Below are positions 33,838 to 43,045 of a stretch of 64,000 bases of DNA, piece by piece. The notes below the pieces were generated by a model. That model ran no database searches and was not told the DNA's origin. It saw only the letters and a list, made by a program, of their open reading frames with translations. Position numbers and translations under genes: made by a program. The stretch covers positions 58,738,811 to 58,802,810 of the forward strand of contig OZ026522.1 of the NCBI GenBank assembly GCA_964019695.1, in the 5' to 3' direction. Positions within the stretch are counted from its first letter, which is position 1. Every line of letters starts with the position of its first letter. This stretch comes from Loripinus fragilis (Eukaryota; Mollusca; Bivalvia; Lucinida; Lucinidae).

Positions 33838-36370
33838 CTTAATTTGATATGCAACATGACCACTTTCAGATTTTATTTAACTGTAAATCCAACCCACAGG
33901 TAGAGGGTGTGTGTAAGGAGAGACTTTGCGTTTGCATGGTGCTCTAAGCGTCATTCACATTAATTTGATATGCAACATGACCATGTTCTGAGAAAAATGA
34001 ATTTTGACCTTTGACCCCATTCCCCAGGGTCAGGTGGGAGGGGATCTGCGGGTAAAATATTTGCTAGTTTGTTGCTGCATTTGTGATTCCCTTTAATTTG
34101 ATATGCAACATGACTATGGTCAGAAAAAAATGAATTTTGACCTTTTGATCCCACCCCAGGGTCCAGGAGATTTTATGAGCAAAATATTTGCTATCATGAT
34201 GCTGGTTTATAATTCTACTTAATTCGATATGACCATCTTCTGAAAAAGTTGAATTTTGAGCTTTCGAACCTACCATCAGGGTCGGGGAAAGGGGGATCAG
34301 CGGGTGATATATTTGCTACCATGTTGCTGCATTCATCATCCCCTTTAATTTGATATGCAGCATGACCATGTTCTGAAAAAGTTGATTTTTTTACATTTTT
34401 ACCACCAGATTCGTACGAGGGGGGGGGATGTGGGCAAAATATTTGCCACCGGGTTGCTGCATTCGTGGTTGCATTAAATTTGATATGCAGCATTACCACG
34501 TTCTAAAAAATTTGGACTATGACCTTATCACGCCAACCCCCAGGGTCGTGGGGGTCTGCTGGCAAAATATTTGATAACATATTACTACATTCGCGATTCC
34601 CTTTAATTTGATATGCAACATGACCATGTTCTGAAAAAGTTTAATTTTGACATTTTGACCACCAGGTTCGTACGTGCGAGTGGGGGTATGTGGGCAAAAC
34701 ATTTGCCTTCATGTTGCTGCATTCGTGGTTGCATTAAATTTGATATGCAGCATTACCACGTTCTAAAAAATTTGGACTATGACCTTATCACGCCAACCCC
34801 CAGGGTCGTGGGGGTCTGCTGGCAAAATATTTGATAACATATTACTACATTCCCGATTCCCTTTAATTTAATATGCAACATGTCCATGTTCTGAAAAAGT
34901 TGGATTTTGACCTTTTGACCCACAGCGTCTGGGGTAGGTGGGGTGGGAGTCTGCTTTGTTTGTTTGTTTGTTTGCTTTACGTCCCAAGTCAACAGCTATG
35001 GTCATTGCGGGACGGTCAGTTCACCTAACCACACTTTTTTTCCTGGGCAAGCTTGAACAAGCAGTTAACCAGTAATCGTGCACATACTTTCGCTTGTAAC
35101 TGACAACAACCCTTCATGAATGATTCAGCGGAAGGGAGGAGAATGACCGTAGAAATTATTTCATGATCAATCTCCACGAAAGTATGGGACCGGGCCGGGA
35201 TCGAACTCGCGCCCCCTGGATCTGCAGTCAGCTTCGCATCTGTAACCAGACACGTTACCGACTGCGCTACGCGGCCCGGTGTGGGAGTCTGCGGGCAAAA
35301 TATTTGGGAGTCTGCGGGCAAAATATTTGCTACCATGATGCTGCATTTGTGATTCCCTTTAATTTGATATGCAACATTGCCATGTTCTTAAAAAGATAAA
35401 TTTTGACCTTTTTACCCCCTGCTTTAGAAATGAGGTGGAGGTGGAAGCCTGTGGAAAAATATTTGCTGCCATGTTGCTGCATTTGTGATTCCCTTTAATT
35501 TGATATGCAACATGGCCATGTTCTGAAAAAAAAATGACCTTATTACGCAACCCCCAGGGTCGGGGAGTGGGGAGCGGTCTGCCGGCAAATTATTTGTAAT
35601 CAAATTGCTGCATTTGTGATTCCCTTTAGCTTGATGTGCAAAATGACCATGTTCTGAAAGTTTAATTTTGACCTTTTGACCCCACTTGCATGGTTGGCAA
35701 AAAGGAGGGTCTGCTGGCAAAATATATATGCTACATTAGTGATTCCCTTAAATTCGATATGCAACATAACCATGTTTGAAAAAGTTGAATTTTGACCTCT
35801 TGACCCCCAATGTAGGGGGAGATGAGGTGGGAGTCTGCGGGCAAAATATATGCTACCATGTTGCTGCATTTGTGGTTTCATTTAACTTGATATGCAACAT
35901 GACCATGTTCTGAAAGTTGAATTTTGACCTTTTCACCCCACCCTAAGGGTCAGGGTAATCTGAGGGCAAAATAATTGCTACCATCTTGCTGCATACTTAA
36001 TGCCCTAAGCTAAGGCTTTTATTTGATATGCAACATGACCATGTTCTGGAAAGGTTAAATTTTGACTTTTCGTCGCGACCCCCAGGGCGGGGGGGGGGGG
36101 GTCTGTGGGCAAAATATTTGCTACCATGTTGCTGCATTTGAGGTTCTTTTAATTTGATATGCAACATGACCATGTTATGATTAAGTTTAATTTTGACCTT
36201 TTGACCCCTGGGTCGGGGGAGGTGGGGAAGGGAGACTGTGCAGGAAAATTATTTGTAACCATGTTGCTGCATTCATGATTCCCTTTAATTTTATTTGCAC
36301 CATGACCATGTTTTGAAAAAGTTGAATTTTGACTTTTTGACCCCACCCCCTAAGTCCACCCAGGGGATCA
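33838..36370 (-). repeat. ~130-bp tandem array, about 17 units
   Basis: The unit starts with TTTAATTTGATATGCAACAT near 33838, 33959, 34091, 34346, 34602, 35358, 35493, 35880, 36020 and 36157, with more diverged starts between. Each continues with GACCATGTTCTGAAAAAGTT, then TTGACCTTTTGACCCC, a G-rich stretch, GGCAAAATATTTGCTACCAT and GTTGCTGCAT. Spacing is about 120-135. A stretch of about 260 bases (start 34479 to 34740 region) is nearly duplicated. The many overlapping minus-strand frames (34-36.4 kb) are translations of the repeat. A SINE interrupts it at 34955-35280. The strand given is arbitrary. Confidence 0.8.
34955..35280 (-). mobile_element. tRNA-derived SINE
   Basis: Read on the minus strand it starts ACCGGGCCGCGTAGCGCAGT. 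An RNA polymerase III A box (TAGCGCAGTCGG, 35258-35269) and B box (GAGTTCGATCCC, 35197-35208) are both close to consensus. The body ends with GGGACGTAAAGC and an (AAAC)n tail. The 12-bp target duplication GTGGGAGTCTGC is perfect at 34943-34954 and 35281-35292. The GGGACGTAAA-type tail domain resembles the conserved domain described in molluscan MetaSINE-type families; that assignment is tentative. No free tRNA gene is implied. Confidence 0.8.
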
Positions 36371-36379
36371 GACATAGGC

Positions 36380-37107
36380 CTTTGATCGAAAATCACATTT
36401 GATATGTTTCATATTTATTGCACCTCTGAATGCATGTGAAAGTTCAGTAAAAGATATTTGCTTTTGCGAATTACCTCCAAATTCGACCTTGACCTGTATT
36501 TTGTGATGCTTTATCCTTCTATACAAATTGTTGTATCCCTTCAAAAGTTATTGATCCGACACCACAATTTAGCCAAAATCAAAGTCATAAAAGGGCTATA
36601 TCTTTACCGATTACCCCCCTTTTCAAACTTGACCTGTATTTAAAAATGCTTGACCCTTCTCTAAAGATTGAGTGAAATTGATACATCCCATCAAGAACTA
36701 TTGATCAGAAACTAAAAGTGTGAAAATGCGGACGACGCCGACGAGGCCGATGGAGTCATGATCCCTATGTGTCAACCATGCTTCACAGGCGTCACAAAAA
36801 GTAAGGTCAATACACAAGGATAACAGAAGTGATTGCCATACTCAACTGATCGTCATCCCGCCACTAGATTATTGCTCACACAGGTATAAAGCAGGGTGCT
36901 GGGTGGACCTCAACGTCTCACCAAACAAATCTTGCTAATTTGCAAAACAGAGAATTATCTTACAACCTTTGTTGTTAGCTGAATTGATGCGTACGAACGA
37001 GCCACGTACTGCCGGTACTTGAGACGATCCCTCCACATGTAATCATCAAAACCTCAAAAGTCCAACGTAAACTGTCATACGAAATTTAACTTTAAATGTC
37101 CAATACA
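36380..37107. other. intergenic DNA, repeat-like but no gene
   Basis: CTTGACCTGTATTT occurs twice (36490 and 36630) and GCGGACGACGCCGACGAGG at 36728 is a GC-rich tail of the kind that closes common bivalve dispersed repeats. No coding support. Confidence 0.35.
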
Positions 37108-37420
37108 ATGTAAGGGGGGTCTGGATGGGGGAGTCTGGTATTCACTATTCATTAAAAATTTAGCCTACTATTCATCTCATTAAAATTTTGGTTTGTTCAT
37201 TGAAATAAGACCAATTATCCATTAAAAGTAAGAAATGTGGCAAATAAATCTGATTATTCACTATTTATTGATTTTTTCTTCAATTCATTAAAAAAAATGG
37301 GATTATTCATTAATTTTTAGGCCCTCATCATTTACTATTCATTATTTCTTTTACTCATTATTCATTATAAAAAGGGCCATTATTCACTAATCATTATACC
37401 CCATCCAGATCCTCATGTAA
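37108..37420. mobile_element. ATTCATTA-rich element with inverted ends, copy 2
   Basis: Left end GGGGTCTGGATGGGG and right end CCCCATCCAGATCC are inverted; ATGTAA lies outside both (37108-37113 and 37415-37420). The interior is ATTCATTA words, as in 5952-6254. Confidence 0.6.
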
Positions 37421-37433
37421 TGGGTGCCCAGGC

Positions 37434-37676
37434 CCCGAGGTTATAAAACTTTTTTCGTGCTCAACTCAACTGAGCACGAAATTTCAACTGCTCATTAAAT
37501 CTGAAATACCGACAAATAAATAAGTTTCTTGCTTTAAGTCTCTCAGATGTTGTATTTATCATGCTAATAAATGTTAAAATGCCAACAATTGTTGGCATTT
37601 TAACATTTATGAGCTGGATAAATTTCATGCTCAGCTGAGTTGAGTATGAAAAAAGTTTTATAACCTCGAGTCCAGA
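37434..37676. mobile_element. GAGCACG-type palindromic MITE, copy 2
   Basis: Ends GAGGTTATAAAACTTTTTTC and its inverse (AAAAAAGTTTTATAACCTC). Inside them GCTCAACTCAACTGAGC pairs with GCTCAGCTGAGTTGAG. The centre is a perfect hairpin: TAAATGTTAAAATGCCAACA against the inverse ending at about 37611. Compare 9297-9548. Confidence 0.75.
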
Positions 37677-37797
37677 TTTTTGTGAAAATCTATACGAGTC
37701 GAATAGAATTTCATCTATGCTCTTTTTGTGTAAGATAATACGTGTCAAATCCAAAGACTATTCAAACCTGTCAGTTGAGAGTCTAACAGCAGTAATA

Positions 37798-37846
37798 ATG
37801 GATTCGACAAAATTCATATGTCTGATTTTTCTAATAAGTATAACAG
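37798..37846 (+). CDS. gene 2, exon 1: signal-peptide exon
   Basis: The ATG at 37798 opens MDSTKFICLIFLISIT, followed by a split codon whose first base is G at 37846 and a GTAAAC donor at 37847. The upstream frame has further codons, but none with coding character; the ATG is chosen because it begins a typical secretory leader (polar start, Lys at 5, then hydrophobic core). No TATA box is obvious. The exon joins 40103 in frame. Confidence 0.55.
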
Positions 37847-38199
37847 GTAAACTTTTTTATATTTTATACTTTCCCTTTTTGTTGCTAGCGGCTACTTTTG
37901 TCGTCTGTTGATAACATGTGCAAACATTAAAAGACCCAAATCAGGACCGACAAAACGTCGGTCATGATGTGGATCCGAATCATTTTACACTCTGGATATT
38001 TATGAAAGAAATTTTTAAAACGTTCATTTTGAAAAAAAGTCAACAGACAACAATAAAAAAGGAAAATTACCCAGTATGCAAAGAGCTTGAACATTTTATG
38101 ATTCTGAGGCTACTGATCAAACATCATTTAGACTTTCTAAGCTTAAAAGAGGGCTGCACATGCTCGTCTGAGTCTTTGTCGGAAACCCCAAAGACAGAA

Positions 38200-38284
38200 T
38201 TTCTCACGATAAGGCCCATATGTTTTTGTTAGTGTTCCAGTCTCTTCTGCCTCTTGTAATAAATAAAGAACATCTACATTGTCG

Positions 38285-38352
<68 letters not shown>

Positions 38353-38671
38353 GAGACACTAGAACAGTAACAAAAATGCATATGGCCCTTGTCGTGAGAA
38401 AACCTGTCTTTTGGGGTTTCTGACACAGCGATACTAAAGTCAGTTTCCTCAGCTACAGTGACAAGTTAGAAAATTGAAATTTCGCTTGTAGCAAGCTTAG
38501 GTATTGTAAACTCCTATAAGTGAATGAAAAGGCACTGATCAGTCTGCGCGGATGCGCAGGCTGGTCTTCGCCTTTGTTGTTCGCAAAAGGCTAAATACAT
38601 GTTTTCTCGCGTTGAGGCCCATATCATTAAAAGTAGTTTAGCAATACATGTAACACAATGAACGAAGCAAT

Positions 38672-38725
<54 letters not shown>

Positions 38726-39033
38726 GAGACACTGGAACAATAACAAAAAAAAACAACATATGGGCCTTGTCGTGAGAAAACCTGTTTTGAGGGTTTCTGA
38801 CAAAGCGATACTAAAGTCAGTTTCCTCCGCTACAGTGACAAGTTAGAAAATTGAAATTTCGCTTGTAGCAAGCTTAGATATGATACTTTCTAATAAGCGA
38901 ATAACAAAGGCGCTGATCAGTCTGCGCGGATGTGAAGGCTCGTATGTGCCTTTTCTGTTCGCTAAACTCCGAAGACAGGTTTTCTCGAGTCGAGGCCGAT
39001 GGTTATAGCACAAAAACAATAAACGAAGCAATC

Positions 39034-39063
<30 letters not shown>
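38200..39063. repeat. tandem ~380-bp module with (CT)n, three copies
   Basis: CT runs lie at about 38289-38348, 38676-38722 and 39036-39063. Each is preceded by AACGAAGCAATCAG-like words (copies 2 and 3). The first two are followed by AGAGACACT, GAACA, CTTGTCGTGAGAAAACCTGT, GGTTTCTGAC and TAAAGTCAGTTTCCTC. GATCAGTCTGCGCGGATG follows at 38538 and 38917. The module is duplicated with expansion and contraction of the CT run. Confidence 0.8.
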
Positions 39064-39068
<5 letters not shown>

Positions 39069-39254
39069 AGAAAAACGGACAAAAAGAACCATATCACAAG
39101 CCTTCATTTCAATCATTCGAGACATTTTTCCTTGACGAAATCTTGGCACGCACTAAAGTCACTGAAAAATATAGCATGTTGGTTTTGGTAACACCATCTT
39201 TTGGGCTAACAAGGACAAGGGAACATCTTTTGTGTCAGTTTGTGTCAGTTGTAC

Positions 39255-39285
39255 CATCTTAACCCTTAAAGCGCCAATCAAAACA
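39255..39285. repeat. lone end of the AAGCGCCAA MITE
   Basis: TTAACCCTTAAAGCGCCAAT at 39259-39278 matches the terminus of the fold-back MITE at 30465-30717. No second end is found nearby. Confidence 0.45.
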
Positions 39286-39364
39286 AGAGACCTCGAAATA
39301 CAGTTGGTTTTTAAATCAGTTGCACAATAAGAAACAAATGGATACATTTTTTTTTAAAAAATCA

Positions 39365-39550
39365 ATTCTTTACGTCCCAGTCAGCAATTTTTCAGTTATG
39401 TCGGGACGGGACATCCTGGGTGAACCAGTACTAAGCAAGGATTAATGTGTCTTGCCCAAGGACACAGCGCAGTGACGCTGCAACTTCTCGATCTCGAGTT
39501 AAGCCCTCTTCGCCCCCAATTAATGGATACACATCCTAAGTGTGGTGTGT
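39365..39550 (-). mobile_element. SINE tail fragment
   Basis: TCTTTACGTCCCAGTCAGC and TCGGGACGGG match the 3' domain of the SINE at 34955 (TTTACGTCCCAAGTC, GCGGGACGG). The rest (CTTGCCCAAGGACACAGC, TTCTCGATCTCGAG) differs, so it is another family sharing the tail. No A or B box was recognised with confidence. Confidence 0.45.
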
Positions 39551-39598
39551 GAGTGAGCAGAGAATGTTCTGGCGTGACTGCGCGGTATGTGCAGGCTC

Positions 39599-39722
39599 CG
39601 TGCACGGATCCAGATAGTTTTGCCAAAGGGGGTCCAACTCTGACAGCTCGTTTTTATGAGGGGAATGAGGATCCAAATAGCACTAAAAGCGGGCCATCAT
39701 CGGCCCGCCAGCGAAACGCCGT
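39599..39722 (+). mobile_element. GCGGATCCAGA-family MITE, left half
   Basis: Starts CGTGCACGGATCCAGATAG and stops inside the hairpin (CCGCCAGCGAAACGCCGTTTA), where a second copy begins at once. Either a tandem or one copy inserted in another. Confidence 0.6.
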
Positions 39723-40023
39723 TTATGCGCGGATCCAGAAAGTTTTGTCAGAGGGGGTCCAAATCTGATAAGGTTTTCTTTTGGGTTTTTTTAGGGGAGC
39801 GAGGCATCAAAATCCACCAAAAGCGGGCAATTATCGGCCTGTCAGCGAAACGCCATTGAAATGGCGTTTCGCTGGCGGGTAGATGATGACCCAACATTGA
39901 ATGCGTCCTTAGTAGCTTTGTGATTTTCGGGGAATCCGGATCAGTATTGCTAAGAAACCCTTTATTTTGTGATATTTCCTGTGGGGTCCGGACCCCTGTC
40001 CCCCTCTCTGGATCCGCGTATGG
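39723..40023 (+). mobile_element. GCGGATCCAGA-family MITE, best copy
   Basis: Termini TGCGCGGATCCAGAAAG and CTCTCTGGATCCGCGTA are inverted. The centre is a perfect hairpin: GCGAAACGCCATT pairs with AATGGCGTTTCGC (39844-39872). It ends about 80 bases upstream of exon 2 of gene 2. No coding content. Confidence 0.75.
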
Positions 40024-40102
40024 GCTCGTTCGTGCATGCACCATCGGTGCTTGCATATGTAATAATTCCAGAACTGGTAAGTTATGTTTTTTTTTCTTTT
40101 AG

Positions 40103-40380
40103 CATGTTTAATTCTGCCGTATGCCGAAGCTATTTTCACGCCAAAAGAAGTGATTCGTCTCGTTAAAAAGATTGCACAAGATGAAAAGAACAAGCCGAAA
40201 CCCAAGGCAGAGAGACCGGCAGAAGAAACAGAAAACTGGGAATATAGACTCATGAAATGGCAACAAACTAAGGAAAGAGCGAAAAAGGCCAGACTGAGAA
40301 AGAAAGAGCAGAAAAAGGCGAGAACGAAGCTGCTACGAGAAAGAAAGAAACTGGAAAAATGGAAACCTAAAAAATATTAA
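40103..40380 (+). CDS. gene 2, exon 2: secreted Lys/Arg-rich small protein
   Basis: The acceptor is TTTTTTTTTCTTTTAG (to 40102). The split codon completes to Ala and the frame runs to TAA at 40378-40380, for a 108-residue protein of 109 codons including the stop. The leader continues CLILPYAEA, giving a likely signal-peptidase cut after the AEA motif at residue 26, just before IFTPKEV. The mature part is about 82 residues with a short helix (EVIRLVKKIAQ), a KPKPKAERP linker, a WEYRLMKWQQ segment and a helix-prone KAR/KKEQKKAR tail ending KWKPKKY. It has no cysteines after the leader, so it is not a disulphide-rich peptide. Very basic secreted proteins occur in molluscs as matrix or antimicrobial proteins; I cannot choose. 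Without the splice, an ATG at 40084 would give a poor start formed by the polypyrimidine tract itself. Confidence 0.6.
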
Positions 40381-40409
40381 CCAAGCCAGCTTGCTGTGTC
40401 GTTTCTTCA

Positions 40410-40485
40410 ACCGGTTCACTATCGGGCCGCCAGCGAAACGCCATCTCGCAATGGCGTTTCGCTGTAGGACCGATGGTGGTCCGCT
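40410..40485 (+). mobile_element. GCGGATCCAGA-family hairpin fragment
   Basis: CAGCGAAACGCCATCT pairs with the inverse AATGGCGTTTCGCTG across a short loop, in GGGCCGCC...GACCGATGGTGG context. Only the centre of the MITE survives. It lies 30-100 bases past the stop of gene 2, so it may sit in its 3' UTR. Confidence 0.6.
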
Positions 40486-40874
40486 GTTACATGTTTACTG
40501 CGAGGACGGCAAAGAGAAACAACGATGCACATCACTTTTTTTAATCCTCGTCATTCCTTTCATATATACTCAGAGGAACTAGAAATTTAAATTTTTCTAA
40601 CATGTCTGGATCAAAAATAATAATTCAAATTCATTATTTTTTTATGAAATCTGATATCTAACAAAATTAATCTAATTCACAGAACTGATGAACGTCAACG
40701 TTTAAACGGAAATGGACTGGTCCAATTGGTAAGAGTTGGAAATTCTATATGGCTTAAATGGATAAACCTTCTGATAGCCTATTTCCATCTGAGGAAGTAC
40801 TCTCTACTTGTTAATTTTATAATAACCTTTCAAAATATCATAAATTCTTGCTTTATTCTTCATATTAACTCCAA
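40486..40874. other. no feature seen
   Basis: AT-rich DNA between gene 2 and the minisatellite. Possible 3' flank of gene 2, but no clear AATAAA signal was found close to the stop. Confidence 0.35.
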
Positions 40875-42365
40875 AGGTTGGGCACAACAACTGATTTCCT
40901 GATACTGAAGTTAATGCTTAGGTTAGGGCACAACACATGCTTTCCAGATACGGAGTTTAATGCTTGGGTTGGGACACAACAAATGTTTTCCAGATACGGA
41001 GGTTAATGTTTAGGTTGGGACAGAACAGATGTTTTCCAGATACGGAGGTTAGTGCTTGGGTTTGAACACAACAAACGTTTTTCAGATTCTGAAGTTAATG
41101 TTTAGGTTGGGACACAACAAATGTTTTCCAGATACTGAGGTTAATGCTTGGGTTGGGACAGAACAGATGTTTTCCAGATACTGAGGTTAATGTTTAGGTT
41201 GGGACACAACAAGTGTTTCCTGATACTGAGGTTAATGCTTGGGTTGGGACACAACAAGTGTTTCCTGATACTAAGGTTAATGCTTGGGTTGGGACACAAC
41301 AAGTGTTTCCTGATACTAAGGTTAATGCTTGGGTTGGGACTCAGCAAATGTTTTCCTGATACGGAGGTTAATGCTTGGGTTGGGACACAACAAGTGTTTC
41401 CTGATACTAAGGTTAATGCTTGGGTTGGGACTCAGCAAATGTTTTCTAGATACTGAGGTTAATGCTTGAGTTGGGGCACAACAAGTGTTTCCAGATACTA
41501 AGGTTAATGCTTGGGTTGGGACTCAGCAAATGTTTTCTAGATACTGAGGTTTATGCTTGAGTTGGGGCACAACAAATGTTTTGCTGATACGGAGTTAAAT
41601 GCTTGGGTTGAAACACAACAAGTGGTTCCAGATACTGAGGTTAATGCTTATGTTGGGAAACAACAAATGTTTTCGAGATACTGAGGTTAATGCTTGTGTT
41701 TGAACACAACAAGTGATTTCCAGATACAGAGAATAGTGATTGGGTTGGGACACAACGAATGTTTCCAGATACTTAGGTTTATGCGTGGGTTGGGACACAG
41801 CAAATGTTTTCCAGATACGGAGATTAATGCTTGCGTTTGGACACAACAAGTGTTTTCCAGATTCTGAGTTTAATGTTTAGGTTGGGACACAGCAAATGTT
41901 TTCCAGATACTAAGGTTAATGCCTGGGTTGGGACACAGCAAATGTTTTCTTTATACGGAGGTTAGTGCTTGAGTTGGGGCACAGCAAATGTTTCCAGATA
42001 CTGAGAATAATGCTTGGTGGGACACAACAAATGTTTTCCAGATACTGAGGTTAATGATTGGGTTAGGACACAACAAATGTTTCCAGATACTGAGAATAAT
42101 GCGTGAGTTGGGACACAACAAATATTTTCGAGATACTGAGATGGACACAACAAGTGTTTTCCAGATACAGAGGACAGTGCTTGGGTTGGGACACAACAAA
42201 TGTTTTCCAGATACGGAGGCCAATGCTTGGGTTTGGACACAACAAATGTTTTCCAGATACGGAGGTCGATGCTTGGGGTTGGACACAACAAATGTTTCAA
42301 GATACGGAGGTCAATGCTTGGGGTTGGACACAACAAATGTTTCAAGATACGGAGGATAATGCTTT
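40875..42365. repeat. 45/46-bp minisatellite, about 32 units
   Basis: The unit is GGTTAATGCTTGGGTTGGGA, CACAACAAATGTTTTCCAGA, then TACTGA or TACGGA. Units with GTGTTTCC have 45 bases and those with TGTTTTCC have 46, so reading frame drifts along the array. Local groups of identical variants (for example three consecutive GTGTTTCCTGATACTAA units at 41210-41330) show recent local duplication. Open frames on both strands here are repeat translations. Confidence 0.9.
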
Positions 42366-42369
42366 AAAC

Positions 42370-43045
42370 TTTACATGAAGACGCGGAACTTTTATTCATT
42401 AAATCCCCGCTAATAATGCAACAAAATTAATGCAAAATATAAAGATCCTTTGGTTTTTACTTGACTGGTAAAAGGGCACACTAAAATGTTTTTGTTCCTT
42501 GTTTCAAAATACAGACTTATCGCGTCTGGGAGTGAAATAACGCCATGAACCACTATTAATGCATAAAAAGCCATGTCACACGCTATTAACAGCCATGTTT
42601 TAGCCGGCAAATACCCATGTATTAATCAGGCAATTCGCGTGCTGCTGATGCACGGTTTTTGTACTTTATATATACGCATTCTAGGCCGTCACAAAAATTG
42701 ACGTCATCAACAGTAACGTGCATAGAAATGAACGCAACTTAGTGACGTTAGGTTGCTCTGGAACAGGCTTTTTCAAAACCTACGAATCCTTCATGCTTTT
42801 TCGCGCCATTATACTAACACAAAATTGAACATTTCGAAGCTTTTTTCCTAAGTTTTCAAGTGACAAAATGACTATGCAATAACAACGATCAAACATGATT
42901 TTCTGATACACTAACATCTGCTAGACCCCTCTGGGTCGTTAAACCCCTCGCCTTTCAGGCTCGAATTTCAACACCACCCTCAGGATCAAGCAGATATTTA
43001 ATGCATAGAAAACATGTTTGATACATATGCGTGAAGTTGGCTAGT
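42370..43045. other. unique spacer between two tandem arrays
   Basis: No supported gene. A minus-strand frame (42410-42610) has no motif. Confidence 0.4.

Larger units (their letters stand above)
37847..40102 (+). other. gene 2 intron (2.26 kb), repeat-filled
   Basis: Contains a dispersed-repeat fragment (37918-38130, with CGACAAAACGTCGG and GATGTGGATCCGAA), three copies of a ~380-bp module each with a CT microsatellite, a SINE tail fragment and a MITE pair. It ends in a long polypyrimidine tract (40087-40100) and AG. Confidence 0.55.

Noticed and set aside
35197..35280. Functional tRNA gene
   Set aside because: The tRNA-like part is the head of a SINE with a body, an AAAC tail and a target duplication; I cannot fold a clean cloverleaf with confidence.
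33960..36396. A dozen overlapping minus-strand frames with similar peptides
   Set aside because: Products of the ~130-bp tandem unit; no start, splice or domain logic.
41148..42378. Open frames of 60-127 codons with repeated NPSINLSI- or GLGHNKCF-type motifs
   Set aside because: They are translations of the 45/46-bp minisatellite on both strands; frame shifts at every 46-bp unit.
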